A stretch of 31,365 nucleotides of DNA. Source: a virus. Below the pieces are notes generated by a model. That model saw nothing but the letters and a program-made list of their open reading frames with translations, had not been told where the DNA came from and searched no databases. Shown here piece by piece: positions 30,310 through 31,365 of the stretch. Each line of letters begins with the position of its first letter. Position 1 is the first letter of the stretch. Made by a program: the position numbers and the translations under genes. The stretch spans positions 1 to 31,365 of IMG/VR virus record IMGVR_UViG_3300020478_000038. One strand, written 5' to 3'.

Positions 30310-30671
30310 TAAAACTTATACTTAGCTCCAACTTTTAGGTTGTAAACATTGTCATTATCGCCATTAGTGATACCAGCGAACTCGCCATAGAGTGATGTCT
30401 TAGCAGTCCAGTTATATGTACCACCAACTTTTCCTGATAGTTCAGTCTCTGTACCATCTATACCATCAACAGCTGTAAGTGTTGGACCACCTTGAATATA
30501 GTAATCAAACTTCTCTTTAGCTCCATCAAGTCCGATGTGTAAATCTACTGTTCTACCAACATACTCAGAACCATAGTAACCATTGTTGATTTCTGTGTTT
30601 AAGTATGTACCAGCGAATGCAGGTGCAGACGCTAGAGTGGTTGTTGCGAGAGCAAGTGCAATTGTTTTCAT
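30309..30671 (-). CDS. Exported beta-barrel-like protein, 120 aa
   Basis: A good signal peptide (MKTIALALATTTLASAPAFA, cleavage after residue 20) is followed by alternating polar and aromatic beta strands (YGSEYVGRTVDLHIGL, FDYYIQGGPTLTAV, LSGKVGGTYNW). The C-terminal residue is Phe after KVGAKY. A terminal aromatic residue is the outer-membrane insertion signal of porin-like barrels, although 100 residues give only a small barrel. It sits between psbA and the capsid gene and may remodel the host outer membrane. No family name can be given with certainty. Confidence 0.75.
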   Translation of the reverse strand: MKTIALALATTTLASAPAFAGTYLNTEINNGYYGSEYVGRTVDLHIGLDGAKEKFDYYIQGGPTLTAVDGIDGTETELSGKVGGTYNWTAKTSLYGEFAGITNGDNDNVYNLKVGAKYKF

Positions 30672-30675
30672 TTAA

Positions 30676-30738
30676 TTAAATAGTTTTTGATTTTGTGTAA
30701 GCGATGCCGCGATACTTGTAAGTAACTTTGATAGTCAT
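30676..30738 (-). CDS. DUF4278-like 20-aa protein
   Basis: ATG at 30738 with GAGG seven bases upstream, 21 codons. The peptide MTIKVTYKYRGIAYTKSK has the Y-R-G-x-x-Y core of the tiny cyanobacterial DUF4278 proteins, many of which are found in picocyanobacteria and their phages. It is between psbA and the exported protein. Function unknown; the family resemblance and ribosome binding site make it credible in spite of its length. Confidence 0.6.
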   Translation of the reverse strand: MTIKVTYKYRGIAYTKSKTI

Positions 30739-30754
30739 TAGATAACCTCAAGTA

Positions 30755-30778
30755 CCTAAGCCCCGTTCCATGCTTAGG
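30755..30778 (-). other. Hairpin downstream of psbA
   Basis: CCTAAGC/GCTTAGG, a perfect 7-bp stem with a 10-nt loop, between the psbA stop and the DUF4278-like start. A second weaker stem CGTCC/GGACG lies nearer the stop. There is no T-run, so an mRNA 3'-stabilising or processing function is more likely than termination. Confidence 0.55.
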
Positions 30779-30812
30779 CTTCATGCGTCCCGAAGGATGA
30801 ACGGACGTATCG

Positions 30813-31365
30813 TTAGGCAATAGGTGCGACTTCTTTAGCCGCTAAGTCAAGTGGGAAATTATGTGCATTCCTTTCATGCATTACTTCCATACCAAGGTCA
30901 GCTCTGTTTAATACATCAGCCCATGTAGGAATTGTTTTACCACTAGCATCAACTACGGACTGATTGAAATTGAATCCATTGAGGTTAAATGCCATTGTAG
31001 AAATTCCCATGGAGGTAAGCCATATGCAAACGACTGGCCAAGTAGCAAGGAAGAAATGAAGAGAACGACTATTATTGAAAGAAGCATATTGAAAAATCAA
31101 TCTCCCGAAGTAGCCATGTGCGGCTACGATGTTATAGGTTTCATCCTCTTGTCCAAACTTATATCCATAGTTCTGCGATACAAGTCCAGTTGTTTCCCTA
31201 ACAAGTGAGGAAGTAACCAGACTTCCGTGCATAGCAGCGAATAAAGCTCCACCGAATACCCCTGCAACGCCGAGCATGTGGAAAGGATGCATGAGGATAT
31301 TATGTTCTGCCTGAAAAACAAACATAAAATTGAAAGTCCCTGAAATACCAAGAGGCATACCATCA
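30813..31365 (-). CDS. psbA: Photosystem II D1 protein, 3' part
   Basis: The C-terminal 183 residues of D1 are visible; the 5' end is off the window. All key residues in this part are present: iron and quinone ligand His215 in MHPFHMLG, Ser264 in [10 protein letters not shown], His272 in SLHFF, and the manganese-cluster ligands H332, E333, H337, D342 and A344 in [13 protein letters not shown]. Phage D1 replaces light-damaged host D1 to keep photosynthesis running during infection. The C-terminal extension removed by CtpA is only 8 residues here against about 16 in model cyanobacteria. Location upstream of the capsid gene fits cyanopodoviruses. Confidence 0.98.
   Translation of the reverse strand, partial: DGMPLGISGTFNFMFVFQAEHNILMHPFHMLGVAGVFGGALFAAMHGSLVTSSLVRETTGLVSQNYGYKFGQEDETYNIVAAHGYFGRLIFQYASFNNSRSLHFFLATWPVVCIWLTSMGISTMAFNLNGFNFNQSVVDASGKTIPTWADVLNRADLGMEVMHERNAHNFPLDLAAKEVAPIA

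Noticed and set aside
1-31365. CRISPR arrays, insertion sequences or transposases
   Set aside because: No regularly spaced direct repeats of CRISPR type and no transposase-like reading frame were seen; the only repeats are those listed.

Overview
The window is a stretch of a marine T7-like cyanophage (podovirus of the P-SSP7 type infecting Prochlorococcus or Synechococcus). The evidence is a T7-order capsid, tail-tube, internal-core, fibre and terminase block carrying photosystem II psbA, a TalC-type transaldolase and ThyX. Every gene I accept lies on the minus strand, so transcription runs from high to low coordinates. The DNA is AT-rich and tightly packed, with many ATGA or TAATG start/stop overlaps.

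Layout in transcription order. (1) 31365-29950: 3' part of psbA, then a run of small genes (DUF4278-like 20 aa, exported beta-barrel-like 120 aa, 41 aa, 40-aa membrane protein) and a structured leader. (2) 29948-17214: major capsid protein, a strong terminator with a UUCG loop, tail tubular A and B, and three to four internal virion proteins (gp13/14/15/16 positions). (3) 17214-11459: T7-type tail fibre, a 1063-aa collagen-like fibre and a glycine-rich fibre tip protein. (4) 11450-8410: a small ORF, a flavin-dependent halogenase-like enzyme, and a set of small membrane or exported proteins in the position where T7 keeps holin and lysis genes. (5) 8412-4582: small terminase, an HNH endonuclease with its own terminator, an unrecognised 352-aa protein and the large terminase. 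(6) 4581-2996: structured leader, 55-aa ORF, thyX, talC. (7) 2995-2406: about 590 bp without a recognisable gene, full of inverted and direct repeats. In relatives talC is the last gene, so this is most likely the physical genome end, crossed because the contig is circular or permuted. (8) 2405-1: the start of the early region, a chain of tiny genes.

The most unusual part is the early region. Between consecutive small genes there is a repeated two-part RNA architecture. First comes a genuine tRNA-Asp, a reduced tRNA-like fold (T-arm plus acceptor-like stem) or a strong hairpin. Then, 2-5 nt later, comes a second short hairpin, and then a start codon. Three of the second hairpins have different, covarying stems but the same AATGA loop. 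Three of the tRNA-like elements swallow the stop codon of the gene before them. This looks like a phage version of tRNA punctuation, in which RNase P/RNase Z would cut the early transcript and leave mRNAs with a 5'-end protective hairpin. The same 2.2 kb carries nine same-orientation copies of CAAGGAC, in two reading frames and in noncoding DNA.

Limits: all assignments come from reading motifs and gene order. No database search or folding program was run.
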